64,000 nt of DNA from Streptomyces termitum (lineage in GTDB: Bacteria; Actinomycetota; Actinomycetes; Streptomycetales; Streptomycetaceae), in NCBI RefSeq assembly GCF_014650175.1, contig NZ_BMUL01000001.1, positions 1 through 64,000 of the forward strand, read 5' to 3'. Below, piece after piece: positions 8,596 through 16,600 of the stretch. The notes beneath the pieces were generated by a model that had not been told where the DNA came from, ran no database searches, and was given only the letters and a program-made list of their open reading frames with translations. A program made the position numbers and the translations under genes. How positions within the stretch are numbered: the first letter of the stretch is position 1; every line of letters begins with the position of its first letter.

Positions 8596-10149
8596 CTAGC
8601 GGCGGATGCCGGTCGCGAACGGCAGGGTGTTCACAAAGGCCCGGTGGTGCTCGCGGTCGCACCACTCCAGCTTGAGGTACGACTTGCCGGCGGAGGCCCG
8701 GATCGTGCGCTTGTCCCGGGCCAGGGCCTCGGGCGAACGCGACGACACCGTGATGTACCCGACGAGGTTGACCCCGGCAGCGCCGCTGGCGAGATCTTCA
8801 CCCCGCTGGTCGAGCCGGCCGTGGGCGGCGATGTCGCGGGGGTCGACCGTGCGGTTCATCTTGGCCTGGCGGGACGCCTCGGCCTCGTCGTTGGTCTTCT
8901 CCGTGAGCATCCGCTCGATGGCGACCTCGGTGGGCTCCAGGTCCATGGTGACGGCGACGGTGCGGATGACGTCGGGGGTGTGGACGAGGAGCGGGGCGAG
9001 GAAGTTGACGCCGACCGGGGTCATCGGCCACTCCTTGACCCAGGCGGTGGCGTGGCACCAGGGGGCGCGGGTGGAGGACTCGCGGGTCTTGGCCTGGAGG
9101 TAGGTGGCCTCCATGGCGTCGAGTTCGGCGGGCCAGGCGTTGCGCTTGGTCATGGCCTGGATGTGGTCGATCGGGTGGTCCGGGTCGTACATGGAGTGGA
9201 CGAGGGAGGCGAGGCGGGACTGGCCGAGGGGCTGGCGGACGCGGATGTCGGCCTCGGTGAGGCGGGCGCAGATGTCGGTGAGTTCGCGGGCCATGACGAC
9301 GGCGAGGCCGCCGTCGCGGTCGAGGCGGCGGGCGCCGGACGCCTGGCGGGTGGCGTGGGCCATGGCGTTGGCCTCGGCGGCGAGGTCGCGGGTGTAGTGC
9401 ATGCAGGCGACGAGGTAGGCGCGGTGCTGCTCGCTGGAGGTCGACACCATGGACTGGAGCTGGTCGTACGACTCCTGGAGCCAGCCGGGGGCCTGCGGGT
9501 CGCCGCGCTGGGCGACGTCCTTGGCGTGGGCGTCGGGGTCGGCGGGGAGGGTGCGGGCGAGCATCTGGAGGCGGGTGACGAAGCCGTCCCCGTTGGCGAC
9601 GTGCTTCAGCAGGGTGCCGAAGCGGTCGACGAGGGCCTCCTGGTCCTCCGAGTCGCGCAGGCCGACGCCGGGGCCCTCGATCTCGATGGCGGCGGTGACG
9701 GTGCGGCGGTCGGCGTGCAGGAGGACGGCGATCTCGTCCGGGCCGAAGGGGGCGGAGAGCCAGCCGACGCGGCCGATGCCCGGGGGCGGGCCGACCTCGA
9801 CCTCGCGGCCGTCGAGGCGGGTGCCGGCCTCGGCGGTGGTGGAGCGGTAGGCGGTGCCGCGCTTGAGCATCCGCTTGTAGCTGCGGTTGATCTCGAACCA
9901 CTTGTAGAACGTGCGCTGCTTGTACGGGAGGTACACGGCGGCGATGGCGAGCATCGGCAGGCCGGCGAGGAGGCCGATCCGCAGCGGGAGGAGGGGGACG
10001 AGGAGTCCGCTCATCATGCCGAGGAAGGCGCCGACGATGATCAGGGCGATCTCGCCGGTCTCGCGGTTCTTGCCGACGATCGCGTTCGGCCGGGCGCGGC
10101 CGACGAGGTACGTGCGGCGGGGCGTGACCGGTGGGGACTGGGTCGTCAA
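8596..10149 (-). CDS. SCO6880-like/VirB4 N-terminal-like membrane protein
   Basis: A 517-residue protein. It has a basic N-terminus, two adjacent transmembrane segments (about 34-78, PrgI-like) and a long soluble domain that resembles the N-terminal region of VirB4/TraC and the actinobacterial SCO6880 family. It has no Walker motif. The TTG start was chosen because it overlaps the upstream stop (TTGA), as in the other junctions of this operon. In Gram-positive conjugation systems the PrgI-like domain anchors VirB4 to the membrane, so this and the next gene probably act as one unit. Confidence 0.8.
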   Translation of the reverse strand: MTTQSPPVTPRRTYLVGRARPNAIVGKNRETGEIALIIVGAFLGMMSGLLVPLLPLRIGLLAGLPMLAIAAVYLPYKQRTFYKWFEINRSYKRMLKRGTAYRSTTAEAGTRLDGREVEVGPPPGIGRVGWLSAPFGPDEIAVLLHADRRTVTAAIEIEGPGVGLRDSEDQEALVDRFGTLLKHVANGDGFVTRLQMLARTLPADPDAHAKDVAQRGDPQAPGWLQESYDQLQSMVSTSSEQHRAYLVACMHYTRDLAAEANAMAHATRQASGARRLDRDGGLAVVMARELTDICARLTEADIRVRQPLGQSRLASLVHSMYDPDHPIDHIQAMTKRNAWPAELDAMEATYLQAKTRESSTRAPWCHATAWVKEWPMTPVGVNFLAPLLVHTPDVIRTVAVTMDLEPTEVAIERMLTEKTNDEAEASRQAKMNRTVDPRDIAAHGRLDQRGEDLASGAAGVNLVGYITVSSRSPEALARDKRTIRASAGKSYLKLEWCDREHHRAFVNTLPFATGIRR

Positions 10150-11531
10150 CGCCCTGCACCTCCTGTGTTCTTGCGGTTGCTGTGCGGGGTGCCCGCGGTG
10201 GGGCTGCTGCTGCGGGGCGGGGGCGTGGCGCCGCCGCCGCGGTTGTCCCCGGAGCGGCTGCTGTGGGCGGCGACGCCGCCGGAGAGCTGGTTGGCCGGGC
10301 GGGGGGCCGCGGAGGAGGAGCCCTGGCCGCCGCCGGAGCCGCTGTCGCGGGTGCTGTGGGTCTTGATGCCCTGGGAGACGAGGGAGGCGGGGGAGGAGAT
10401 GACCGCGGCGGCGGCGTTCTCGCCGGCGCGGTGCAGGCGGTTGTTGCGGGAGGCGACGATCTCGTCGCCGAAGCCGGGGACGAAGCGGTAGATCATCGCG
10501 GAGGAGAAGATCGCGAGCAGGATGATCGCGAGGCCGGAGACGACGGCGGAGAAGGAGTCGGGCCCGGTGCCGGAGGAGAGCGCGCCGGCGAGGCCGAGGA
10601 CGATGACGATGATCGGCTTCACCAGGATGACGGCGATCATGATGCCGGCCCAGCGGCGGACGTGGCCCCACATGTTCTTGTCGACGAGCCCGGCGTAGAC
10701 GACGACGCCGAGGAGGGCGCCTACGTAGAGGAGGACGGCGCGGAGGAAGAGCTCCAGGTACAGCACGCCGGCGGCGAGGACGGTGACCAGGCTGACGATG
10801 ATCAGCATGATCGGGCCGCCGCTGATGCTGTCGCCCTTCTGGAGGGCCTGTTTGAACGCGCCGAAGAAGACGTCGGTCTGCTGGCCGGTGCCGGAGGCGA
10901 TCACTTCCGTGATGGCGTCGGTGGCGTTCACGACGGTGTAGAGGATCAGCGGGGTGAACGCGGAGGCGAGGACGGTCAGCCAGAGGAAGCCGACGGCCTC
11001 GGAGAGCGCGGTGGTGAGCGGGACGCCGCGCATGGCGCGCTTGGCGACGGCGAGCAGCCAGAGGAGGACGGTGAGGAAGGTGGCCGCGGCGAAGACGACG
11101 GCGTAGCGGCTGAGGAACTCGGGGTTGGTGAAGTCGACCTGGGCGGTCTCCTTCACGGCCTTGGAGAGGTAGTCGACGACGGCGACGGCGGCATCGGCAC
11201 AGCCCCGCGCGAGCGAGGAGAGGGGATCGAGGGCGGAGGCGGGGTCCTGGGTGGCACCGGTGCCTCCGGTGCCACCGCCGGTCTGGCTCCCCTCGCACAG
11301 CTCCCGTGCCTGGCCGACGATGAGGTTGCATTCGTCGCTGGTCGGTGTCGGCGACGGGGTGGGGATCGACGGGCTGCCGGTCGGGGTCGGCCCGGTCGGG
11401 GTGGGCGTCGGGTCCGCGTGTGCGGTTCCGGCGAGGAGTACGGGGAGGGCGAGCGCTCCGGCGAGGAGCGGGGCCGCGAGGGCGCCTGCCCGCGCGGCCG
11501 CGCGGCCCGCCGGGTTTCGACTAGCGGGCAT
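10146..11531 (-). CDS. TrbL/VirB6-like polytopic membrane protein
   Basis: A 461-residue protein. It has a cleavable-looking signal peptide (about 1-39, ending AGTAHA), a Pro/Thr-rich exported linker, and one pair of cysteines near 68 and 79. Six to eight transmembrane helices span about 140-350, and the Ser/Gly/Arg-rich cytoplasmic tail is about 100 residues. This is the architecture of TrbL/VirB6 channel proteins of Gram-positive type IV systems. It overlaps the downstream gene by 4 bp and the upstream gene by 11 bp, so it is firmly inside the operon. Confidence 0.8.
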   Translation of the reverse strand: MPASRNPAGRAAARAGALAAPLLAGALALPVLLAGTAHADPTPTPTGPTPTGSPSIPTPSPTPTSDECNLIVGQARELCEGSQTGGGTGGTGATQDPASALDPLSSLARGCADAAVAVVDYLSKAVKETAQVDFTNPEFLSRYAVVFAAATFLTVLLWLLAVAKRAMRGVPLTTALSEAVGFLWLTVLASAFTPLILYTVVNATDAITEVIASGTGQQTDVFFGAFKQALQKGDSISGGPIMLIIVSLVTVLAAGVLYLELFLRAVLLYVGALLGVVVYAGLVDKNMWGHVRRWAGIMIAVILVKPIIVIVLGLAGALSSGTGPDSFSAVVSGLAIILLAIFSSAMIYRFVPGFGDEIVASRNNRLHRAGENAAAAVISSPASLVSQGIKTHSTRDSGSGGGQGSSSAAPRPANQLSGGVAAHSSRSGDNRGGGATPPPRSSSPTAGTPHSNRKNTGGAGR

Positions 11532-12342
11532 AGGTGAACCCTCCGTACTGCTCGACGGCGTCGGCGATCTCGCCCGCGAGGGACGCGCGGTTGTCGCCGT
11601 TGACGGGGGTCGGGCCCTCGGTCTGACTGGAGGCGCTGACCCGCCAGTTCCCTCCGGCCCAGACGAGTTTCTGGGTGAGGGTGTACCAGGTGGAGGTCAC
11701 GGGGCGGGTCGAGCCTTCGCCGGCGAGGCCGACGAGGCCGGTGCACCAGACCTCGACGGTGGCCGTGCCTCCGGCGTACTCCTTGACCTTGGTGCCGACC
11801 GGGACGGTGCGGGAGACGAAGGTGAGGTCGGTGGGCGCGGTGCCGTCCGCGTTGAGTCCGGTGGCGGCCATGAGGGAGGGGGAGTACGAGCCGTCGAGGC
11901 GCTTCAGGAGCCCCTCGACGACGTCCGGTGCGTAGACCGCGCGGACCAGGGCCTCCCGCGGGCCCTTCTGGAACATGTCGGTGGAGCCCAGGGCGACCGC
12001 GTAGTTGGCGGCCGCGCTCTGGGCGCCCTGTTCGTCGTGGGCGAAGCCGGTGGGGACGGTGCCGTCGTGGCCGGTGACCGGGCGGGTGCCGGTGGCGGCG
12101 GTGGCGGACTTCCCGGGGGTGCGGGAGGTGGGGGACGCGTCCGCCGGGTCCTCGCCGCCGCGGTTGGCGAAGGCGATGGCGGCGACGAGGAGCACCACCA
12201 CGCCCACGGCCATGAGGAGGGAGCGGGAGCCGCGGGCGGGGCGGCGGGGGCCGCCGCGGACGTCACCGGTGTTGCCCTCGGGCAGGCGGGTACGGGTCTG
12301 GCCCGAGCCGCCGTAGCCGTCGTGCTCGTCGCCGGGACTCAT
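11521..12342 (-). CDS. TcpC/VirB8-like single-pass envelope protein
   Basis: A 273-residue protein. A Gly/Arg-rich cytoplasmic N-terminus (1-40) is followed by one transmembrane helix (about 41-60) and a Thr/Ala-rich linker. An exported domain (about 105-273) has the size and strand pattern of the NTF2-like TcpC/VirB8 scaffold. I see no catalytic motif. A strong ribosome site (GGAGGGGG) lies 9 nt before the ATG. The assignment to TcpC/VirB8 rests on architecture and neighbours and is less secure than for the ATPase. Confidence 0.7.
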   Translation of the reverse strand: MSPGDEHDGYGGSGQTRTRLPEGNTGDVRGGPRRPARGSRSLLMAVGVVVLLVAAIAFANRGGEDPADASPTSRTPGKSATAATGTRPVTGHDGTVPTGFAHDEQGAQSAAANYAVALGSTDMFQKGPREALVRAVYAPDVVEGLLKRLDGSYSPSLMAATGLNADGTAPTDLTFVSRTVPVGTKVKEYAGGTATVEVWCTGLVGLAGEGSTRPVTSTWYTLTQKLVWAGGNWRVSASSQTEGPTPVNGDNRASLAGEIADAVEQYGGFTYAR

Positions 12343-12410
12343 GCCGGGTACGCCCCCTCCACTCGTTCACGGGTACGACTGTGCTGCTGCATGACCGTTC
12401 GTCGGGTCCG

Positions 12411-12452
12411 TCGGTGCTCTTCGGTGCTCTTCGGTGTTCTCGGTGTTCGGTG
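12411..12452. repeat. Short tandem repeat inside the secretion operon
   Basis: Two perfect copies of TCGGTGCTCT (12411-12420, 12421-12430) are followed by diverged copies (TCGGTGTTC, TCGGTGTTC, GGTG). They fill most of the 127-bp gap between the first and second genes of the operon. This gap is the only sizeable spacer in the operon. It could set expression ratios or mRNA stability; no function is shown. Confidence 0.65.
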
Positions 12453-12469
12453 TACGGGTCGACGCGGGG

Positions 12470-12778
12470 TCAGATCGCCATTCCGTAGACGATGGTGAAG
12501 AGGGTGCCGAGGGAGCCGATGATGAAGACGCCGGTGAGGCCGGCGACGATCAGGCCCTTGCCCTGTTCCGCGCTGAAGGTGTCGCGGAGCGCGGTCGCGC
12601 CGATGCGCTGCTTGGCCGCGCCCCAGATGGCGATGCCCAGGCAGAGCAGGATCGCGACGGCCATCACGACCTCGATCATGATCTTCGCTTCGGCGCCGAG
12701 GCTCCCGAAGGGCCCCCAGTTCGGGGCGATTCCACCGATGATGGTGGTGATGTCGCCCTTCTCGGCCGCCAGGTACAT
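12470..12778 (-). CDS. Small two-helix membrane protein, first gene of the secretion-like operon
   Basis: A 102-residue protein with two long hydrophobic helices (about 36-55 and 75-98) around a short basic loop (AKQRIGATAL). Size, topology and position match the VirB2/TrbC-like or TcpE-like small subunits of type IV systems. It lacks a classical signal peptide, and the identity is tentative. The internal Met was preferred over one 21 codons upstream because GGTGAG lies just before it and the upstream stretch is Pro/Arg rich and unlike a membrane-protein N-terminus. It starts the six-gene operon. Confidence 0.75.
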   Translation of the reverse strand: MYLAAEKGDITTIIGGIAPNWGPFGSLGAEAKIMIEVVMAVAILLCLGIAIWGAAKQRIGATALRDTFSAEQGKGLIVAGLTGVFIIGSLGTLFTIVYGMAI

Positions 12779-12971
12779 AGAACTCACCGCCCCTGTCGGG
12801 TCGTTGGTCGGCCCCCGCCGGGCGGCAGGGGGCATCACCACTATCTTCGCTGATGAAACCGTTTGTGTGTGACGGCTTGGCCGCTGTCTTTACCCGATCC
12901 CCGCACACTTGACCGGTCTGACCGTCTTGACCTGCGGTGGTGCGGCCGGATTCCATACGAAGACGCGTATG

Positions 12972-12998
12972 GTCACTCTGTGTATCACGCAGGGTGAC
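12972..12998. promoter_or_regulatory. Inverted repeat between divergent secretion operon and hydrolase gene
   Basis: Arms GTCACTCTGTG (12972-12982) and CGCAGGGTGAC (12988-12998) pair at 9 of 11 positions around TATCA. They lie in the intergenic space shared by the operon starting at 12778 and the hydrolase starting at 13125. A smaller palindrome (CATACG-N6-CGTATG, 12955-12972) abuts it. The position suits a shared operator. The regulator is unknown. Confidence 0.45.
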
Positions 12999-13124
12999 TT
13001 TGGGCAATGATTGTCGTTGTTGCACTCTTGGGGCCGCGTCGGGCGCGGGCCGTCCCCGGGAGGGAGCGCCCCGCCTAGACTGGCCGGGCGGGGCGTACTG
13101 CCAGGGACCGAGGGGTGGTTGACG

Positions 13125-14159
13125 GTGCGTAGGGCGGGCAGGGCGTGGCTGCTGGCGGGCGGGGGTCTCGGGCTCTGCGCGGGGTTCGTGGCGCTGCTCC
13201 TGGTCGGTACGTACGCGGCGGCCGCCGGTTTCCTCGGGGGCGCGGGTTCGGCCAGGACCGGCACGGTGGCCTTGGCCAAGGGTGCGGTTCCGGCCATGTA
13301 CCAGGGGCTGGTGCAGCGGTGGGGCAATCTGTGCCCGGCGCTCAATCCGGCGCTCCTCGCGGCGCAGCTGTACCAGGAGAGCGGCTGGTCCCCGCGGGCG
13401 GTGTCGCCGGTGGGCGCGCAGGGCATCGCCCAGTTCATGCCGGGCACCTGGGCGAGCCACGGCGTGGACGGGGACGGGGACGGCGACAAGGACGTCTGGG
13501 ACCCGGCGGACGCGATCCCGTCGGCGGCCTCGTACGACTGCGCGCTGGCGGGGTACGTGAAGGACGTGCCGGGCGATCCGGTCAGCAACATGCTGGCGGC
13601 GTACAACGCGGGCGCGTACCGGGTGATCCAGTACAAGGGGGTCCCGCCGTACGAGGAGACGCGGAACTACGTGCGGATCATCCGGTCGCTGGAGCGGAGC
13701 TTCGCGCGGCCGGTGGGCCGGGTGCAGCCCTCGCAGCAGGCGGCGGGCGCGATCCACTACGCGCAGGGCAAGCTGGGGACCCCGTACCTGTGGGGCGGGA
13801 CGGGCACGGCGGCGCAGAACGGGCGGTTCGACTGCTCGGGGCTGACGCAGGCGGCGTACCTGTCGGTGGGGATCGAGCTGCCCCGGGTGGCCAACGACCA
13901 GTACAACGCGGGCCCGCATCCGAGCCGGGAGGAGCTGCTCCCGGGTGACCTGGTGTTCTTCTCCGACGACCTGACGAATTCGCGGGCGATCCGTCACGTG
14001 GGCATCTACGTGGGCGGCGGGTACATGATCGACGCGCCGCGGACGGGGGCGGTGATCCGCTTCGACCGGATCGACACGCCGGACTACTTCGGGGCGACCC
14101 GGGTGACGAAGGACGGGGCGGCGGCGCTGCCGACGGACCTTCCCGGGACCCCGGCGTGA
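13125..14159 (+). CDS. Bifunctional SLT lytic transglycosylase and NlpC/P60 endopeptidase
   Basis: A 344-residue membrane-anchored peptidoglycan hydrolase. One transmembrane helix (about 8-36) is followed by a goose-lysozyme/SLT domain (about 55-190) with catalytic Glu85 (YQESGWSP), then an NlpC/P60 domain (about 205-330) with Cys237 (RFDCSGLTQ) and His291 (RHVGIYVG). The same pairing is found in the wall hydrolases of Gram-positive conjugation systems (VirB1/TcpG/Orf14 type). Its divergent placement beside the secretion-like operon fits a wall-opening role. The GTG at 13125 was preferred, 9 nt after GAGGGG; a TTG two codons upstream is possible. Confidence 0.88.
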   Translation: MRRAGRAWLLAGGGLGLCAGFVALLLVGTYAAAAGFLGGAGSARTGTVALAKGAVPAMYQGLVQRWGNLCPALNPALLAAQLYQESGWSPRAVSPVGAQGIAQFMPGTWASHGVDGDGDGDKDVWDPADAIPSAASYDCALAGYVKDVPGDPVSNMLAAYNAGAYRVIQYKGVPPYEETRNYVRIIRSLERSFARPVGRVQPSQQAAGAIHYAQGKLGTPYLWGGTGTAAQNGRFDCSGLTQAAYLSVGIELPRVANDQYNAGPHPSREELLPGDLVFFSDDLTNSRAIRHVGIYVGGGYMIDAPRTGAVIRFDRIDTPDYFGATRVTKDGAAALPTDLPGTPA

Positions 14160-14401
14160 GCCGGCGGTCCGCCGGGCGGGCGGTCCCGGGGCGGCGGTCC
14201 CGGGGCGGAGGGTGCGGGGACGCTCGGTGAGGCCGGGGCCCTGGGCTGCGGGCGGGCGTCACTCTTCGATAACGTCGGCGTGATCCACCGGAGATCGCGG
14301 AACGTGCTCCTCAGGAGCTTCGTTCTCCCTTCCGACGACTCTGACCACGTCTGAACCACGGGGGTTGGAAACCAGACACGAGAAGCAAGGGGCCGCCACA
14401 G

Positions 14402-15124
14402 ATGGCTGAACTCGCATCGGACGGTTCGAGTCCCGATGTCGGCCTGCTGTACGACATCAACGGGCTGGCGAAGGCCGCACCCCCGTGGTTCGACCGGGTC
14501 ATGGAGTTCACCGGCGAGTACGGGATCATGCTCGCGATGGTGCTGGTGGTGCTCGGGTGCTGGTGGAGCGTCCGCCGGCGCGGGTCCCTGGCGGACTCGG
14601 TCTCGTCCGTCGCCGCGATCGTCTGGGCGCCGCTCGCCGCCGGTATCGCGCTCCTCGTCAACATTCCCATCCGCGGCTTCGTCGAGCGGCCGCGTCCCTT
14701 CGTCGACCACCAGGGCCTGGAGGTCCTGGTCGGCGGGAAGACGGACTACTCCTTCGTCAGCGATCACGCCACGATGGCGATGGCGCTCGCCGTCGGCCTG
14801 TTCGTCGCCCACCGCCGGTTCGGTCTGGCCGCCATCGGGCTCGCGCTCGCCGAGGGCTTCGCCCGCGTCTACATGGGCGTGCACTATCCGACCGACGTCG
14901 TCGGCGGCTTCGCGCTCGGCACCGCGGTGGCGCTGCTCCTGGCGCCGCTGACGCCGGTGCTGCTGGTGCCGCTGGTCGGCGCGGTCGCCCGCTCGCGCCG
15001 GGCGGGCGTCCTGGTCCGCTCCCGCCGCGCGGCGCCGTCGCCGGCCCGTCCCGGCGCGGTCGGCATCCCCGAGCCCCGCCTCGGCGGCCCGGCGGGCGGC
15101 GGCGAACGCGACCTCGCGGCCTGA
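14402..15124 (+). CDS. PAP2-superfamily membrane phosphatase
   Basis: A 240-residue integral membrane protein with five to six helices and the three PAP2 motifs. Motif 1 ends in VERPRP (about 93-101), motif 2 reads FVSDHATM (about 118-125), and motif 3 is ARVYMGVHYPTD (about 157-168). Motif 2 has Asp where most members have Gly (SGH). Members hydrolyse lipid phosphates such as undecaprenyl diphosphate or phosphatidic acid on the outer membrane face. The C-terminus is a 40-residue basic Pro/Ala tail. Monocistronic by appearance; start ATG. Confidence 0.88.
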   Translation: MAELASDGSSPDVGLLYDINGLAKAAPPWFDRVMEFTGEYGIMLAMVLVVLGCWWSVRRRGSLADSVSSVAAIVWAPLAAGIALLVNIPIRGFVERPRPFVDHQGLEVLVGGKTDYSFVSDHATMAMALAVGLFVAHRRFGLAAIGLALAEGFARVYMGVHYPTDVVGGFALGTAVALLLAPLTPVLLVPLVGAVARSRRAGVLVRSRRAAPSPARPGAVGIPEPRLGGPAGGGERDLAA

Positions 15125-15135
15125 GGGCTGACGGT

Positions 15136-15165
15136 TCCCCGGGCCTGCCCGGGCGGGCCCGGGGA
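15136..15165. terminator. Hairpin between convergent genes
   Basis: A 10-bp G+C stem (15136-15145 with 15156-15165) lies between the stop of the PAP2 gene and the stop of the convergent small gene at 15183. No long T-run follows. Probably a bidirectional terminator. Confidence 0.55.
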
Positions 15166-15182
15166 GATCCGCCGGACGAGTC

Positions 15183-15356
15183 CTAGACCGCTTCGGCGGT
15201 GTGCAGGTGGTCGTCGGCGTCGGTGCGGGCGCGGTCCCTCGATCTGCGGGCCGGGCCGGTCCAGCCGCAGGTGCAGCGGGCCAGGGCGAAGGAGCCGCGT
15301 TCGGTGGTGGTCGTGTGGTGCGGGCGGGGCGCCGGCTGCTCGTGCACGTCCTCCAC
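15183..15356 (-). CDS. Small conserved-type protein with CxCGW motif
   Basis: A 57-residue protein from a GTG start. A TAA lies in frame a short way upstream, which limits extension. It has a His/Thr-rich N-terminus, then the motif ARCTCGWTGPAR with two cysteines two apart, and an acidic-His C-terminus (TDADDHLHTAEAV). I recall proteins with this CTCGWTGPAR core and a downstream DHL being common in Streptomyces, without known function. The Cys and His content suggests metal or redox sensing, but that is only inference. Confidence 0.65.
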   Translation of the reverse strand: MEDVHEQPAPRPHHTTTTERGSFALARCTCGWTGPARRSRDRARTDADDHLHTAEAV

Positions 15357-15432
15357 GGTACTGCGCGTGACGGCTCGCCCGTGCCGTCGTTATCCGCATC
15401 GGGAAAACCGGTCCTTTGGGGGTTGACGGGCG

Positions 15433-16257
15433 ATGGCGGTGCAGGGGTACGGACGTCCGCGCGGTCACGGCGGGGTCCTCGCCCTCACCGCGGCCCTGCT
15501 CGCCTCGGCGGTCACCGGCTGCGGGGCGCCCGGGGAGGCCGCGCCGCCGCCCGATCCGGCGGGGGCGGTCCGGGGCGCGGCGGACGCGCTGGCCCGGGCG
15601 GGCACCTCGAAGGCGTCGACGGCGATGGAGATGGCGTCCGGCGGGACCCGGGTGACGATCCGGGGCGAGGGCGGTTACGACTTCCGGAGCCGTACCGGAC
15701 GGCTGCGGGTGGTGCTGCCGAAGGACGCGGCCGGGACCAGCGCGCACCGGCCGATCACCGAGCTGCTCGTCCCCGGCGCCCTGTACATGAAGAACCGGGG
15801 TGCGGGCGTCCCCGCCGACAAGTGGGTGCGGGTGGACACCACGACCCTCGACGACGGGAACCTGGTCACCGGCGGGGCCACCGATCCGGGCGCGGCGGTG
15901 GAGCTGCTGCGCGGGGCGCGGGACGTGCGGTTCGTGGGGGAGACCGAGCTGGCCGGGGTGAAGGTGGCGCACTACCGGGGGGTGGCGGTGATCGGGGACG
16001 CGGCGCGGGCGGCGTCGCCGCAGCTGCGGGGGCCGCTGACGGCGGCGGCGAAGGGGTTCACCACCGACGAGGTGCCGTTCGACGCGTATCTCGACGGGTC
16101 GGGCCGGCTGCGGAAGGTCCGGCACCTGTTCAGCTTCAGCAACCAGGGGCGGGCGGTCGCGGTGTCGTCGACGACGCTGCTGTACGGCTTCGGGGTGCCG
16201 GTGGAGGTGGAGCTGCCGGACGGCCGGGACATCTACGCCGGGCGGATCCAGGTCTGA
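15433..16257 (+). CDS. Secreted lipoprotein, LppX/LprG-like
   Basis: A 274-residue protein. A lipoprotein signal peptide ends at the lipobox VTGC (Cys near residue 30), followed by an Ala/Pro linker and a beta-rich domain of about 210 residues. The fold pattern (repeated strands, LLVPGALYMKN, VDTTTLDDGN, VSSTTLLYGFG) matches LppX/LprAFG lipoproteins, which carry lipids or glycolipids in mycobacteria. The ligand in Streptomyces is unknown. ATG start. No operon partner is evident. Confidence 0.78.
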   Translation: MAVQGYGRPRGHGGVLALTAALLASAVTGCGAPGEAAPPPDPAGAVRGAADALARAGTSKASTAMEMASGGTRVTIRGEGGYDFRSRTGRLRVVLPKDAAGTSAHRPITELLVPGALYMKNRGAGVPADKWVRVDTTTLDDGNLVTGGATDPGAAVELLRGARDVRFVGETELAGVKVAHYRGVAVIGDAARAASPQLRGPLTAAAKGFTTDEVPFDAYLDGSGRLRKVRHLFSFSNQGRAVAVSSTTLLYGFGVPVEVELPDGRDIYAGRIQV

Positions 16258-16389
16258 ACGGCCCCCGTACCGGTGTGGCGCGGACCATCGGCAAATGGTC
16301 CGTCCGTGTCATGCGCGCCCCGTGGCCCGATCCCTACGCTGGGAGGCCGACTCCGGCAGGAAACGTCCGGCAGGAAGAGGTGAACGCGC

Positions 16390-16548
16390 GTGGCACCCCT
16401 CAAGACGGCGGGCGCGGACCAGGACTGCGTCGCCCTCGCCGAGATAGAGCTGTGCGGCGATCTGATCATCGCCGCGTCGGCGGCGGACGGGGAGCGGCTG
16501 AGCGCCGACCGGATCGACGAGGTGCTGCGCGTCGAGCCGGCCGGCTGA
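16390..16548 (+). CDS. Small acidic protein of unknown function
   Basis: A 52-residue protein from a GTG start preceded 9 nt upstream by AGGAAGAGG. The composition is acidic with two cysteines (DQDCVAL and IELCGDLIIA) and no membrane segment. The C-terminal half (SADRIDEVLRVEP) looks helical. I do not recognise a family, though small genes of this kind recur in this neighbourhood in Streptomyces. It lies 132 bp after the lipoprotein gene and 52 bp from the stop of the convergent csoR. Confidence 0.6.
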   Translation: MAPLKTAGADQDCVALAEIELCGDLIIAASAADGERLSADRIDEVLRVEPAG

Positions 16549-16600
16549 GCGGTTCGGCCGCACGGGTGGCCGGGGGCGGGTGCCTTCGGGGGTGCCGGGC

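Noticed and set aside
8596-11331. A single 911-codon frame covering two secretion genes
   Set aside because: Its first half is the wrong frame of the TrbL-like gene. The TTG overlap at 10149 gives a consistent operon start.
12972-12998. BldD box
   Set aside because: The arms face the opposite way to the AGTGA-N-TCACC arrangement, so I list it only as an unassigned dyad.
5713-14159. Integrative conjugative element
   Set aside because: No integrase, excisionase, replication initiator, relaxase or flanking att repeats. Neighbours follow the normal chromosomal order.
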